A stretch of 64,000 bases of DNA from Paenibacillus sp. LS1 (GTDB lineage Bacteria; Bacillota; Bacilli; Paenibacillales; Paenibacillaceae): positions 186,001-250,000 of the forward strand of contig NZ_JAPDOE010000007.1 of NCBI RefSeq assembly GCF_026013365.1, given 5' to 3'. The notes below the pieces were generated by a model, which worked only from the letters and a program-made list of their open reading frames with translations, was not told where the DNA came from and searched no databases. A program made the translations under genes and the position numbers. Shown in pieces: positions 18,801 to 27,715 of this stretch. Position 1 is the stretch's first letter, and each line of letters begins with the position of its first letter.

Positions 18801-21800
18801 GTCTGTAGCAGAAAGGATTGCTTCATAAGCACTTTGTTCAAAGTCTCGCTTTTGTTCAGCTAAGTGACTTAATCGAAAAGCAGAACGAACTAATTTCAGA
18901 TGATCAGGAAGATATATTTTTTTATTTTTTATATAATCTTCATAAAAAGTCTTGATTGACATTTGTCCTAAAAATTCATGAAACATCAAGATGTCACAAC
19001 ATATTCTAGCTATTTCCGTTGGTAAACTATCATACTCTCTATATCGAATTGATGTTGCTGATCCTGACTTCTTTTTTACTTCCCCTACTTCATTATCAAA
19101 ATCAAGAATGTCCCCTGCTAAACAGCGTATCCGCAGCACATACCAAGGTAATAATCCTCCAATTACCTCTTTTATTTCCCGTATCTCTTGTTCATCCTTA
19201 TATTTTCTATTCTGTTGTAGATCCTTTGGAAGCAATTCATTAATATCAAATTCGAGATCTGAAAGTAATACTTTTTTTAATGCCAGGGCACGCATAAAAA
19301 TTGCACGATCTTTATTATCGTAATCGCCTGTAATAGACCGTGAGGCACTTTGAGGGAAATAATGATTCAGAACCCTGATGATTTTCCCCTTCGGTAATTT
19401 GTTTGCTGCGCAAGATTCAAGAAATGAGATAAGAGATTGAAGTGTCGTGTCTTGAAAGGTATTTTGTATTTTTGAAATTCTAGCCCGTTTTGTAGTGAGT
19501 AAATCAAGGCAAGAGCAGATTACATCAGAATTGGGAATATGTCCGATATCTAAGGACTCATGTACAAAAGCAATTATTAAATACTGATTACGTGAACCAA
19601 GTTTTGCAAACTGCATTGCAGCAGATAGTTCCCCTAGGTCCATAAGCCGTCTAAATAGTTGCCTAGAAACATGATAGATAACCTTCTTCGGTCGCCAACT
19701 CATAAGAAATTTGAAGGCCCTCTCTACCCCATGTAAATTAAAATGTGCGTATACGAGTTCCATAATTTCTTCATTTTTTAGTTTTTCATGATGAAATGGA
19801 ATATCTTCTTCTTTTTTCTTATCTCTATCCTGGAAGTATAGACTTAACCAGTTCTCAGCAGCCCTAAGAAAGCTTCTGGCTTCCCCTCTAAAATTATTGA
19901 CTGTTGATAACAACGCTGCTGAGTAAACATTCTCTGATCCTCTCCAAGAACCACTAAACAAACGACGAAAAGCAAATTCCTGTACACGTTGTTCATCTTG
20001 TAAAGGCGCAATCAGATCAATATTGCTTACAAGAAGTTCGAACTGTCGTTTATCACCGGCTGCTTCTTCACCTGCTCGTAAAGCTAATTTTATTGCCTCA
20101 ACAAAACTTTCTTGTTTCAACGAAGCCTTAAACGCAAATTGAAGACGAAATACTCGAATATTTCGCTTATCAATGGGATTATCGGGAAGATAATTATCGG
20201 ATAAAGCTAATTCAACAAGATCGGTGTTCTTCCCTGCTTGTAATAACAGAGAAGGCATAGCAGAAGCGACATATGAATACTCGTTAGCAAATGGTTTGAT
20301 TTGTTCAATTAAAAACTCTATTTGTTCCTTCGATGCTGCATAAGTTTCCCTAAACCAAGTTTCCGTAGGCTCATCTCTAAACTGAACTGAGGAATCAGAA
20401 AGCCATAAGGGACGTCCTATATCTGCAACAAAACTTCTTATAGTAGATTCCTCAACATCAGCTGCTCTAGATAGCACCTTCAGAGGAATAAAGGGAGGTA
20501 ATGTCGCAAGACCAATACATATGGAATCGATTTGTTTTCTGTAGTTATCATGAAGTTTATCTCTTATTGAATCGATTGCTGACATTAATTGTCCTTCAAT
20601 TTGTTCATCGACAGTGGATCCCATTTTTCCAAGACTGGCGAATACTTCAGTAAGCGTACTACCATTTAAACTTAAGGCATTTGACTGTACACGTGGATTG
20701 CCACTGGTAAGCCTATGAAATTCCAATCCATCCTCTATAGATGCTTGGATGTGATAGGACCTTAAATAATCAAAAGACTCTTTCTCCGAAAATGGCTTCA
20801 ACTCAAGCCTTATGATGTTACTAGGCGGCTGGAGTAAATGTATGCGCTCAGTTCTACAAAGGGCAACTACTTTAACTCCTTCTATTATACGTTCACGGAG
20901 AAGCTCATGAGCAAAGCAGTTATCATTAAATTCTGCCGCAGCCATTTCAGCATTATCGGCTGCATCTAATAGGAACACCAGTACTGCCTTGCTATCTGAT
21001 TTCTTCATAGCAATAACTGCAGTTTCAATTCTATCGAGGAACTTCCTCAATATATCTGTTTCAGATGCACCGGAATTCACTATAAGTGGATCGCAAAGAC
21101 CTTGTACAGCCAATTCATTAACAATTTGAACAAATGCTTGGCGATGATGATGCCTAAATTCGCTTCGGTTACGATAACGTCCACCACCAAAGCAATCATA
21201 TACTATACCCAAAGATCCAACAGGTAATGATTTAGCTAGCTGACGAGAAAATGTCGTTTTTCCTACTCCTCCAGGAGCGTGTATGATTATGGGGTCAGAT
21301 GATTCTAAGATGGTTTTCAACAACTCTTCATGTTGTTCTCTATGTACGAAGGTTTCAAGTTCCTCAAACTCAGCTGGAGCAGGAAAAAGATCACGTTCGG
21401 AGGTTATGTTAAATTTCTCTAGTATTTCTTCACGGATAATGTCACCGTTGGTACCAGGTAATGCCTTATCGCGAACTAGCCCTGTTATACTCTCTATTTC
21501 TGGGTTATCAATGATTCCTGCAACTAACTGAGAGATTTCTACATGAAGTTTATACTTCTGTGTATTGTAGTCCCCTTCACCGTCAACGAATTTTATACAA
21601 GAACAGAATCTTTTTAGATCTTCACCAGTTAACTGAGTATATTTTGCTAATGTCTTTATATAATTCAAACTGGATTTTTCACCAGCAGATATTTTCTCAA
21701 TATTATTTTTAAGATTGCGATTAATCGGTCTGTTTGTAACAATAGCAAAAATGACACCATCAATTTTTGCTGTGGAACCACTCATATCTAGGAATCTCTG

Positions 21801-22097
21801 AGCAAATCCTTCAAATGTTCCCTTAAGTCCACTAAGATCAAATGGATTATTTTTATGAACCGTAGTGTGTTTTAACTGATAGTATGCTACATCTTGAAAT
21901 CCATCTCTCGTTAAAGAGCTAGAGTACTCAGCAACATCAATAACATACTCTCCTGCAAGTTTATTCTCCTTAGAACCCTCAATCACAATTCTATTGATTC
22001 GAGATTGGGGTGAGATTAATTGCAGACAACGGCGGGCAGCCCATCGATAGTGAAAAACATCACCAGCCCTTGAATATCTAACAAGTTCGTTCTCCAT
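15783..22097 (-). CDS. Giant Cap4-like nuclease / STAND ATPase, AVAST type III-like anti-phage sensor
   Basis: 2104 residues. Residues 1-220 resemble the DUF4297/Cap4 dsDNA endonuclease domain: FHYRWAARRCLQL, acidic residues near 54-57 and the QLK motif (Gln74-Leu-Lys76). Residues about 250-560 are a P-loop STAND ATPase with Walker A APGGVGKTT (274-282) and Walker B LVFLLDAAD (374-382). The remaining 1500 residues are helical repeats of TPR type. In AVAST (Avs) proteins the repeat region binds a conserved phage protein (terminase or portal), the ATPase oligomerises and the nuclease cuts DNA to stop infection. The assignment to type III rests on the Cap4 plus STAND order, the length and the small downstream partner. 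It starts 32 bases after the AlbA_2 gene, forming an operon. Confidence 0.78.
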   Translation of the reverse strand: MENELVRYSRAGDVFHYRWAARRCLQLISPQSRINRIVIEGSKENKLAGEYVIDVAEYSSSLTRDGFQDVAYYQLKHTTVHKNNPFDLSGLKGTFEGFAQRFLDMSGSTAKIDGVIFAIVTNRPINRNLKNNIEKISAGEKSSLNYIKTLAKYTQLTGEDLKRFCSCIKFVDGEGDYNTQKYKLHVEISQLVAGIIDNPEIESITGLVRDKALPGTNGDIIREEILEKFNITSERDLFPAPAEFEELETFVHREQHEELLKTILESSDPIIIHAPGGVGKTTFSRQLAKSLPVGSLGIVYDCFGGGRYRNRSEFRHHHRQAFVQIVNELAVQGLCDPLIVNSGASETDILRKFLDRIETAVIAMKKSDSKAVLVFLLDAADNAEMAAAEFNDNCFAHELLRERIIEGVKVVALCRTERIHLLQPPSNIIRLELKPFSEKESFDYLRSYHIQASIEDGLEFHRLTSGNPRVQSNALSLNGSTLTEVFASLGKMGSTVDEQIEGQLMSAIDSIRDKLHDNYRKQIDSICIGLATLPPFIPLKVLSRAADVEESTIRSFVADIGRPLWLSDSSVQFRDEPTETWFRETYAASKEQIEFLIEQIKPFANEYSYVASAMPSLLLQAGKNTDLVELALSDNYLPDNPIDKRNIRVFRLQFAFKASLKQESFVEAIKLALRAGEEAAGDKRQFELLVSNIDLIAPLQDEQRVQEFAFRRLFSGSWRGSENVYSAALLSTVNNFRGEARSFLRAAENWLSLYFQDRDKKKEEDIPFHHEKLKNEEIMELVYAHFNLHGVERAFKFLMSWRPKKVIYHVSRQLFRRLMDLGELSAAMQFAKLGSRNQYLIIAFVHESLDIGHIPNSDVICSCLDLLTTKRARISKIQNTFQDTTLQSLISFLESCAANKLPKGKIIRVLNHYFPQSASRSITGDYDNKDRAIFMRALALKKVLLSDLEFDINELLPKDLQQNRKYKDEQEIREIKEVIGGLLPWYVLRIRCLAGDILDFDNEVGEVKKKSGSATSIRYREYDSLPTEIARICCDILMFHEFLGQMSIKTFYEDYIKNKKIYLPDHLKLVRSAFRLSHLAEQKRDFEQSAYEAILSATDIGPEERANCYIDLARALISVNRDDAAVYFNFAIDAVSKFGDEMVERWEAVVSLANQRKVDEFASNDLAYRFIRCAELIGENVAREKYWNRDEAIRTCIRLSPITGIAALSRWRDREVGWFNQQLNALSEEIVTRGYVGPAVAWSLSAFMTEFEIGDFSRLCIEKETEYENRKYIFDSVIRELRINGVEGEVWKRISETAKKYSLQSDLLDEVNAYNRQFIEEESNASKQESESTFSLPVQLEESAAIDWSELLHDLDLVSSNGLRQAILRYEGIPQTLRNSKSLWSEVYKRIPDSEAKKFLYELIKVDEADFYDIENALWLVPDEWHRKMSIKIEWSQILQFVGKRFAMYLLERGSISFFTSRLHLGAENIPSIQKGIIEGLATHGDLVHASTFFGFVAVASKHISTQEATDLLDFALSRFELHIDSDYADGPFTQTLLPSVQMDSAFAGFIWSALGSPKSSTRWCAVHCVRRLAEAQCTGEIDALIEWLERDNVDLFGAAKFPFYNLHARLYLFISFARVSMDNPQILLRHSNVFYKYALKSSPHMLIEKYATDIALNIEKAYPGTYSKDVVESLQKVGKSQFDKVELDGRWDKRDSYWHANETIDTSLDFHHGYDIDSYWFEPLGRVFGISNKQVEDLVTDIVINEWNVEHDGGYKNDPRHSLWRSSSEQQQTYHSQGSYPRIDNYNFYLSYHAMLGVASRLLEKMPVVHSSDCYQDEWYEWLHRHLLTRIDGYWLYDRRDPIPLYRRDWINEVRNPDWREELSTDDFLDGVLSERNGELWLNVFGSWEDGDSERSESFNIASSLVSSATAQSLLYALSTCSNPHDFKLPAYEEDEMEIEVGSHKLKGWVYQEEAYKRLEKFDPHSAKVDYPPYKIGSSITERMKISSDYEKREWTLADESGASIVCEIWAPIHDSHENEEARNGNRLTASLSFLKRLCIEFQSELIIEVQIQRRYRQKSYMRGSESDEYKPPLSKLFIFSADGRLRDTETYYELRQIASQRA

Positions 22098-22129
22098 AAA
22101 CTATCCACCCAACTATTCAGTATTTTTAA

Positions 22130-23053
22130 TTATCTATGCATCCGAAACTTATGCGGGATCCCCTTCTGCCGTTTCACCTTCCAAAGAAAGTCACCAATTG
22201 CAAAAATTTTCGCATTTTTGATATTTACAGAATATTTTTTCTCTCGTGCATCCACTAATAGAAGCTCAAATACGTATTCCTCAGCACATATTCCGTGTTC
22301 ATCAATATTTAGTCTAAATGGGTCTGATGATTCAAAGCCCACCATTAAGTGTCCAACTTTTTCGGTTTTTGGTGATAACACTAATTTGAAGTCTGCACCT
22401 ATAAATTTATCAAATCCATATACATGATGCCTTGAGAGTTCTATTCCTTGATCATTGCGGACATATAAGGTGCCACCAATTATCGTAATAGGCAATTCTG
22501 TTGTATTTGTTAATACAACTTCTATAGAAGCACAACCTTCTGTAACGTGTACGGCGTGTAGTGTCTGTTCAAGAAAACTTATTTCAAATTGTCCTTTGTT
22601 TAAATACATATAGTCGAAGTCACTTCGTTTAGCAATTGTATTCATACTTCCTTTACGAATTAAGCAAAGTCCCTCTTTCAATCCACTGAAGTTCTTTCTC
22701 ATCATATATGGTTTATTGTCTGTTTCGTAAATTTTAAAAATACCTAACACTAGACCCTTATATTCGTATTTGAAATAATCAAACTGTATTTCGGGTTCGA
22801 TATTATTTAAAACCAACTGCACATAATTAGATGAGTCTATAAATTCTTTTGGATCAATTCCTTTTATATCCTTGCCTTCTGGTCGATCCTTGACTCCAAT
22901 AATAATGAATTTATCTCCATTATGCCGAGAATTGGCCATTGCCATTATATCCATAAGCAAATCCATACTTTTGTCTTTATGGTATTGTCTCTCTTTAAAG
23001 TCCAGGAATTCGCACTCATACCCTGATTCAATTAACTCAACAATCTTATCCAT
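22130..23053 (-). CDS. Schlafen AlbA_2-domain protein
   Basis: 307 residues from the ATG at 23053, which has GAGGTG just upstream; an ATG six codons earlier has none. Residues about 10-130 match the AlbA_2 (Schlafen/SLFN) domain: ECEFLDFKE, a helix ending AMANSRHNGD, and FIIIGVKD. The C-terminal half is a beta-rich region without a recognised name. AlbA_2 proteins bind nucleic acid, and animal Schlafens cleave tRNA. It is first in the operon, 32 bases before the Cap4/STAND gene. It may be a regulator, a second effector or an accessory sensor for that system. Such an added gene is not part of the standard AVAST type III description. Confidence 0.78.
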   Translation of the reverse strand: MDKIVELIESGYECEFLDFKERQYHKDKSMDLLMDIMAMANSRHNGDKFIIIGVKDRPEGKDIKGIDPKEFIDSSNYVQLVLNNIEPEIQFDYFKYEYKGLVLGIFKIYETDNKPYMMRKNFSGLKEGLCLIRKGSMNTIAKRSDFDYMYLNKGQFEISFLEQTLHAVHVTEGCASIEVVLTNTTELPITIIGGTLYVRNDQGIELSRHHVYGFDKFIGADFKLVLSPKTEKVGHLMVGFESSDPFRLNIDEHGICAEEYVFELLLVDAREKKYSVNIKNAKIFAIGDFLWKVKRQKGIPHKFRMHR

Positions 23054-23071
23054 AGGCACCTCACTATACAT

Positions 23072-23520
23072 CTATGTACAACAAACTATATATTTACATC
23101 TTTACTGTAAAAATTCGACATCATGCAAGAAAATCCTACTTTATTCACAAAAGTTCTCATCTAATAAGAACTATAAAGTATTTTGAAAAATTGAGAATTG
23201 ATCTTGCTAATGTACTTATTGCTCTTCTAATTCACTACTTAGTTGATAAATAATTTTCATTATAGTTACCCACTAATAAAGAAATGTTCTACAGCTCTCT
23301 GCGATGTTCATTTCGATACTTATATCTCTCTATGAATCAGCACTTTTGAACTCAATAAGACGTACAATATATTTTCAAAATTTAAAAAAGGGAGCCCAAC
23401 TTAATGTCTCGGACCCCCTGTTTGAATATGTTGAAATTTTCAATTCAGTTGTACAAATTTTAACCATTATAAAGTAGGAATTTGATTATGAATTCGAATC
23501 AATATTTATGTCTCACCGGT
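23072..23520. other. Intergenic region with a Tn7-end-like motif
   Basis: About 450 AT-rich bases separate the NACHT gene stop from the AlbA_2 operon. It contains the NACHT terminator (23383-23419), the presumed promoter of the AlbA_2 operon, and at 23257-23277 the string TCATTATAGTTACCCACTAA. The ten bases CATTATAGTT of that string are identical to the core of the left-end repeats. No gene is supported. Confidence 0.4.
23383..23419 (-). terminator. Terminator after the NACHT-nuclease gene
   Basis: On the minus strand GGGGGTCC pairs with GGGCTCCC (two G-T pairs allowed) around a loop and is followed by TTTTTTAAA, about 100 bases past the NACHT gene stop. Confidence 0.65.
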
Positions 23521-26500
23521 TCAACTTCTAATCGTGGCATCAAAGACATACGAACTGACATGCTTGTTAAATGCACCAGACAAATCCTCAGCCTGCTGAC
23601 TAAAGAACTGTTTGGCGTCGTTAATTTGCATAGCTGGAGTCTTCTTGAGTCGGGTATCAGTAGGGTCCTTCCATCCAGCACATAGGAACCACCCTATCAA
23701 GTATATGCCGTAGTCACAATGTTGGTTCTCCATGTAACGGCTGACCAATTGTTTCTCCATTGCAGTCTTCAGTGAGTCATTCCAGCAACCTTTTACTTCT
23801 ATTATCAGTGAGATCGTTTCTTTTTGGGTCGTACACAAATCTACTTTAATATCGATCCTCTCTCCCCTTCTCCCTCCTGCGTAATCATATCGACTTTGTT
23901 CCACTTCCCGACTGACGATGATTCCGTATTCAAGCAGTTTATCTGCTAGACGCGCTTTGATTAAATCAGAAAACTCGTTTTCTGTCTTCGGAACTTGCTT
24001 GTCGTCAATTTTATTCCACATTGTGAAGATGAGCGGATTATCTGAGTGAAGCATTCTCTCGTAGTCCTCCAAAATGTCTTTGACGACTTCAATAAGTTGC
24101 TGCCCATTAATTATCGGCATTCTCTTTTTCCCGTGAACCGTCTTTATAATTGCTTCAGGTAGCGGAGGATTCCACGATTTTTTCAAGTAGTCATTGCGTA
24201 TGAATGACCACACTGATTGTACATGTTCCGAATTCGGCAACTTCTTACTAAGAAATTTGATCTGTCGATAGGACTCCTCCGTGTTACGCTCCTTCAACTC
24301 ACTAATTAACAGTGCTTTTAAATTATTAAATGTATAGGAGTAATCAATTTCGTTAACGTTTAGCCATTCAAACAGCTCGGCAATTGCTTCCGATGACCAC
24401 TTTTCCTGAAAGGAATAGTTTCGGAATGTTGCTAAATAACGTTCGATGATGCTTTTGCCGTATTCCTTATCTTCTTGCATGATTGGCCTCAGTAGTGCCC
24501 AACCTGCGTCTTCAGAGAAATCCATCATAATTGCCAGTGCCTCTGATGCACGTTCTCTTACTTGTACGTTGGAAGGGTTCCGTCCTTTGTCCACAAGTGA
24601 CTCCACGATTTGCTTTATCATAGGATGACGCTGCTCAAGTAAGATGCTGATGATAAGCCCGAAAGCTTCTAGATCAATCGTTTCGTCCTGCATTAGTGTT
24701 AGCAACCGCGTAGCAGTATCCTCGTCCCAACAGTTCACGAGTTGACTGATTACTGTATATCGAGCTCCCCATCCCCAAGATAACTGGCGTACGTAACGAA
24801 AAATACCATTTAACGTCTCCAACCGATGGAGACAATGAAACATCTTGAGGATCTCCATACCATCCACATATTGACTGATTCGTGGGTTGGTGACGGCATC
24901 TAAGGATCGATGCACAGCTTCTGGAGACAACGTTTCAAAAAACATCCTTTCATTCATAAAAACAAGCTGAATGGCGTCAAGCATGTTCATTATGTATCCG
25001 TACCGATCGGAGTTTTCTATACTTGCAGAAGGAGTGATAATGAACTGCTTTGCTGCTAGCAGTATACGCGCTCTCAAATCCTCGTTGGCTTGTTTCCAAC
25101 CTAAGAATTGCGAGAAATCACTTGGATCAGAGCTGAATAAATTACTCCAATCACGAGGATTTAATTGTTTTATTAATGAGCCCCAGGCATTGGTTTGTCC
25201 ACTTTCCATCCGATCTAATAGTTCCAATGCTGCCTCTTGCTGAAAAACTGGCGGGGTATGCGACCATTTTGCTGGTTTTTCAGTGAACTGTTCCTTTTCA
25301 GGCTTACTCGCGCACTTTAGGAAATTGTTTTCTCTTAAGCTGTCCTCTAGCCTCACAATACGTTTCTTCAACTCTTCTTCACTTTCGTCAAATTTACTGA
25401 GCAATACTTTGTACACTTCCAAATAGACAGAGGATGAATTTTTCCGATTCACATATTCGGGTGAATCAAGTATCGTATCACTAAGCGTTACTAGTTGTTC
25501 CGAGCATAATGATTGGACAATTGAACGAATATGCTCAGAAACTGTATCTTCTCGTACGTATAAGTCGAGCATGTATTCCAATAATTCCATTAATGTCAGA
25601 TGATTCGGATACAATCTTTTTAACAGGGGAAAGCACATATGATCGTACCGATAGGTATAGTTATCAAGAAAAAACTTCATCGGCCGCAACTGCTCATCTG
25701 GACATAATTTATACAGGACGGGGAATACTTCGTCTAGCAAGTCTCCATCCCAGTTGTGGAAACAATCAAGTATCGTACTTATCGTCTCGGTCATATCGCT
25801 GTAATAGACAAAATTCAGAGCAGTTCTTTTAGCCAAATCCGAACTTGCCGGATCGCTAAGACAATGGTTTACGATATCTATGATTTCTGGAATCCTAAGC
25901 TCTTTAATGAGATCACTATCCCAATAATGCCTGGAGTAATCCGGATCCGACTTGTTGAACACCGACAAAACGAATTTTTTCTTTGTATCAACTGTTAACT
26001 GAAACCGATCGAAAAGAAACAGAAGCTCCGGCTGTTTGTCAACAAGTTCATTCAGAAAAGACTCATTAAATTCACCGAGCCAGGCGGCTGTTTGATGAAG
26101 TTGAGGAACGAATTGGCCTTCAAAATCGCCGGGGTGCATAAAAAAATGTAGTAGTTGCTTTGTCTTCACTCCACTAGCATTCAAATAATAGGCGGCTAAA
26201 AACTCTTCATACGATTTGTGGGCCCACGTCAACTGCTCGGGTCCGTTATCGACGAATAGCCCTGTAGTCAGTACTTCATTCCAATCGGCTTCAGTAATCA
26301 CTCTCGTGTCATATTCGTTCTGCACGTCCCGTAATTGGATGGTGCCGATCTGGTGCGCTCCTCCTTCCAAGCCAGTGTGAATGATATGTCGGTTCGTCAA
26401 CATACAAACCGCTGCCATCTTCGCTGCGTATTCCAGTTTTTGCGCCACGGATAGTCGCCCAGCAATAAACCTCTTTGCTCTTCGATCCGGGTTTACTTCC

Positions 26501-27255
26501 TCACAAAGCTTATAACAACCTCGATCGTATAGCTCCTTCTTGACTATCGGCTGATCGTTCCATGTATTCAGAAGCATGTGCAGCGTAACTGGTCGGCTAG
26601 CTAACGCTTCAATTCGATGCTTTTTCACTTGAGAAACAAATGTTTGAGACGCATGCTCGTGATTAATGCTAGCTTCTTTCACGTCTTTCTCCCTGAGCGG
26701 CGCAAGTCTATAAAAATGGACGTTGCCTTTTGAGAACTTACACTCCAGATTATATTCCAAGCCACTCGGAAACGCCCCAGTTCTGCAAGCGATTCGGAGG
26801 TATAGTCTGGAAACGTCCAGTTGATCCAAAATGTCTTCCAACAAATTGCATAGGACTTGTAGTTGCATGAATCCTTCATCAAAGCTGTCAAACACCAAAT
26901 ATAATTTACTGTTCTGCTCTTGCTTCCAATCCGCATACTTTTCGTTGTTAATGATGCTGTTGTTTAAGAATTGGTCGGTGGTAATCTTTTTTAGATCTAC
27001 GAAAATTACGTATGAATTTGTATTTTCTAACTGATCTTTCATTTCAACGAAAACGGTGCTTTTACCGCTGCCTGGCTCACCCAGCAAAATTAGACATTGC
27101 TGGTCCTGCAGTTCTGATAACGTCACCAGTTCAGGATGTTGCTGTGCCGTAAAGCTCTCATCTGGGTCAACTAGAAAACCGTCATGCAAAAAAGAGTTGG
27201 GATCTATTCCTCTTGGATAACAATAACGGGTCCAATTATATTGAGTCGTGCTCAT
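23521..27255 (-). CDS. NACHT-type NTPase with C-terminal PD-(D/E)XK nuclease, probable anti-phage protein
   Basis: 1244 residues. A short N-terminal extension precedes the P-loop: Walker A GEPGSGKST (59-67) and Walker B LYLVFDSFDEG (118-128), the NACHT form with acidic residues after the Walker B Asp. About 150-400 is the helical NACHT tail. About 400-1080 is a long run of helical (HEAT-like) repeats. The last 130 residues hold RIDIKVDL (Asp1135) followed by ISLIIEVKG (Glu1153, Lys1155), a PD-(D/E)XK nuclease core of the Mrr/NERD type. Bacterial NACHT proteins are NLR-related phage defence proteins that usually carry the effector at the N-terminus; here it is at the C-terminus. The gene has its own terminator and stands alone in the cargo. 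Confidence 0.8.
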   Translation of the reverse strand: MSTTQYNWTRYCYPRGIDPNSFLHDGFLVDPDESFTAQQHPELVTLSELQDQQCLILLGEPGSGKSTVFVEMKDQLENTNSYVIFVDLKKITTDQFLNNSIINNEKYADWKQEQNSKLYLVFDSFDEGFMQLQVLCNLLEDILDQLDVSRLYLRIACRTGAFPSGLEYNLECKFSKGNVHFYRLAPLREKDVKEASINHEHASQTFVSQVKKHRIEALASRPVTLHMLLNTWNDQPIVKKELYDRGCYKLCEEVNPDRRAKRFIAGRLSVAQKLEYAAKMAAVCMLTNRHIIHTGLEGGAHQIGTIQLRDVQNEYDTRVITEADWNEVLTTGLFVDNGPEQLTWAHKSYEEFLAAYYLNASGVKTKQLLHFFMHPGDFEGQFVPQLHQTAAWLGEFNESFLNELVDKQPELLFLFDRFQLTVDTKKKFVLSVFNKSDPDYSRHYWDSDLIKELRIPEIIDIVNHCLSDPASSDLAKRTALNFVYYSDMTETISTILDCFHNWDGDLLDEVFPVLYKLCPDEQLRPMKFFLDNYTYRYDHMCFPLLKRLYPNHLTLMELLEYMLDLYVREDTVSEHIRSIVQSLCSEQLVTLSDTILDSPEYVNRKNSSSVYLEVYKVLLSKFDESEEELKKRIVRLEDSLRENNFLKCASKPEKEQFTEKPAKWSHTPPVFQQEAALELLDRMESGQTNAWGSLIKQLNPRDWSNLFSSDPSDFSQFLGWKQANEDLRARILLAAKQFIITPSASIENSDRYGYIMNMLDAIQLVFMNERMFFETLSPEAVHRSLDAVTNPRISQYVDGMEILKMFHCLHRLETLNGIFRYVRQLSWGWGARYTVISQLVNCWDEDTATRLLTLMQDETIDLEAFGLIISILLEQRHPMIKQIVESLVDKGRNPSNVQVRERASEALAIMMDFSEDAGWALLRPIMQEDKEYGKSIIERYLATFRNYSFQEKWSSEAIAELFEWLNVNEIDYSYTFNNLKALLISELKERNTEESYRQIKFLSKKLPNSEHVQSVWSFIRNDYLKKSWNPPLPEAIIKTVHGKKRMPIINGQQLIEVVKDILEDYERMLHSDNPLIFTMWNKIDDKQVPKTENEFSDLIKARLADKLLEYGIIVSREVEQSRYDYAGGRRGERIDIKVDLCTTQKETISLIIEVKGCWNDSLKTAMEKQLVSRYMENQHCDYGIYLIGWFLCAGWKDPTDTRLKKTPAMQINDAKQFFSQQAEDLSGAFNKHVSSYVFDATIRS

Positions 27256-27340
27256 AGTAACTCCTTTTTCATATCCATATTCTCAATCATCATGCTAAGT
27301 TTGTATTTCGACAAAAAAATGCTATCTACCTTCAAAAGAC

Positions 27341-27380
27341 AACAAAAAGAAAACCTTGTTCCGCAAGGTTTCTTTTTGTT
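27341..27380. terminator. Bidirectional terminator
   Basis: AAACCTTG at 27351 pairs with CAAGGTTT ending at 27371 across a 5-base loop, with A-rich and T-rich flanks (CTTTTTG on both strands). It ends the HEPN operon, 86 bases before the NACHT start. Confidence 0.8.
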
Positions 27381-27604
27381 TAGTATGGTGAATCAAAAAG
27401 GAGCAAATGTGGGTGCATCTATAGGACTAATCCAAGTATTGAATTGAAATTGAAATCAATGAAAGACATCGCTTATAAATATAATCATGGTGTCGAATTC
27501 TAAAAGTTATTCTTGGTTTGAGTAATTTCGAGATATTCATTATCAAATAGATCCTTATAATGAGCTTTTTGACCACTCATATCTCTAATGATCTTACTTA
27601 CCGG

Positions 27605-27660
27605 ATGACTTGTCGTCATTAGGACCATTATTTTGTTTTGACATTATTTATTTACTGATT
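27605..27660 (+). repeat. Possible relic of a transposon left-end junction
   Basis: ATGAC, a short gap, then GTCATTAGGACC at 27615 match the host flank outside the true left end (GTCATCAGGACC at 14783, one mismatch). TGACATTAT at 27639 then matches the left-end repeat core at 14820 in the same order and orientation, though 13 bases closer. The resemblance breaks down afterwards (TTATTTACTG versus AGTTGGTAAATG). Confidence 0.3.
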
Positions 27661-27715
27661 CTTTTGATCTAACAGTTACCAATGTCACATATAAGTTATA
27701 TTATATTTATTCATT

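Larger units (their letters stand above)
27256..27715. other. Intergenic region between HEPN and NACHT genes
   Basis: About 460 bases without a supportable gene. It holds a strong bidirectional hairpin (27341-27380) and, at 27605-27660, a sequence resembling the junction of host flank and transposon left end. Confidence 0.5.
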
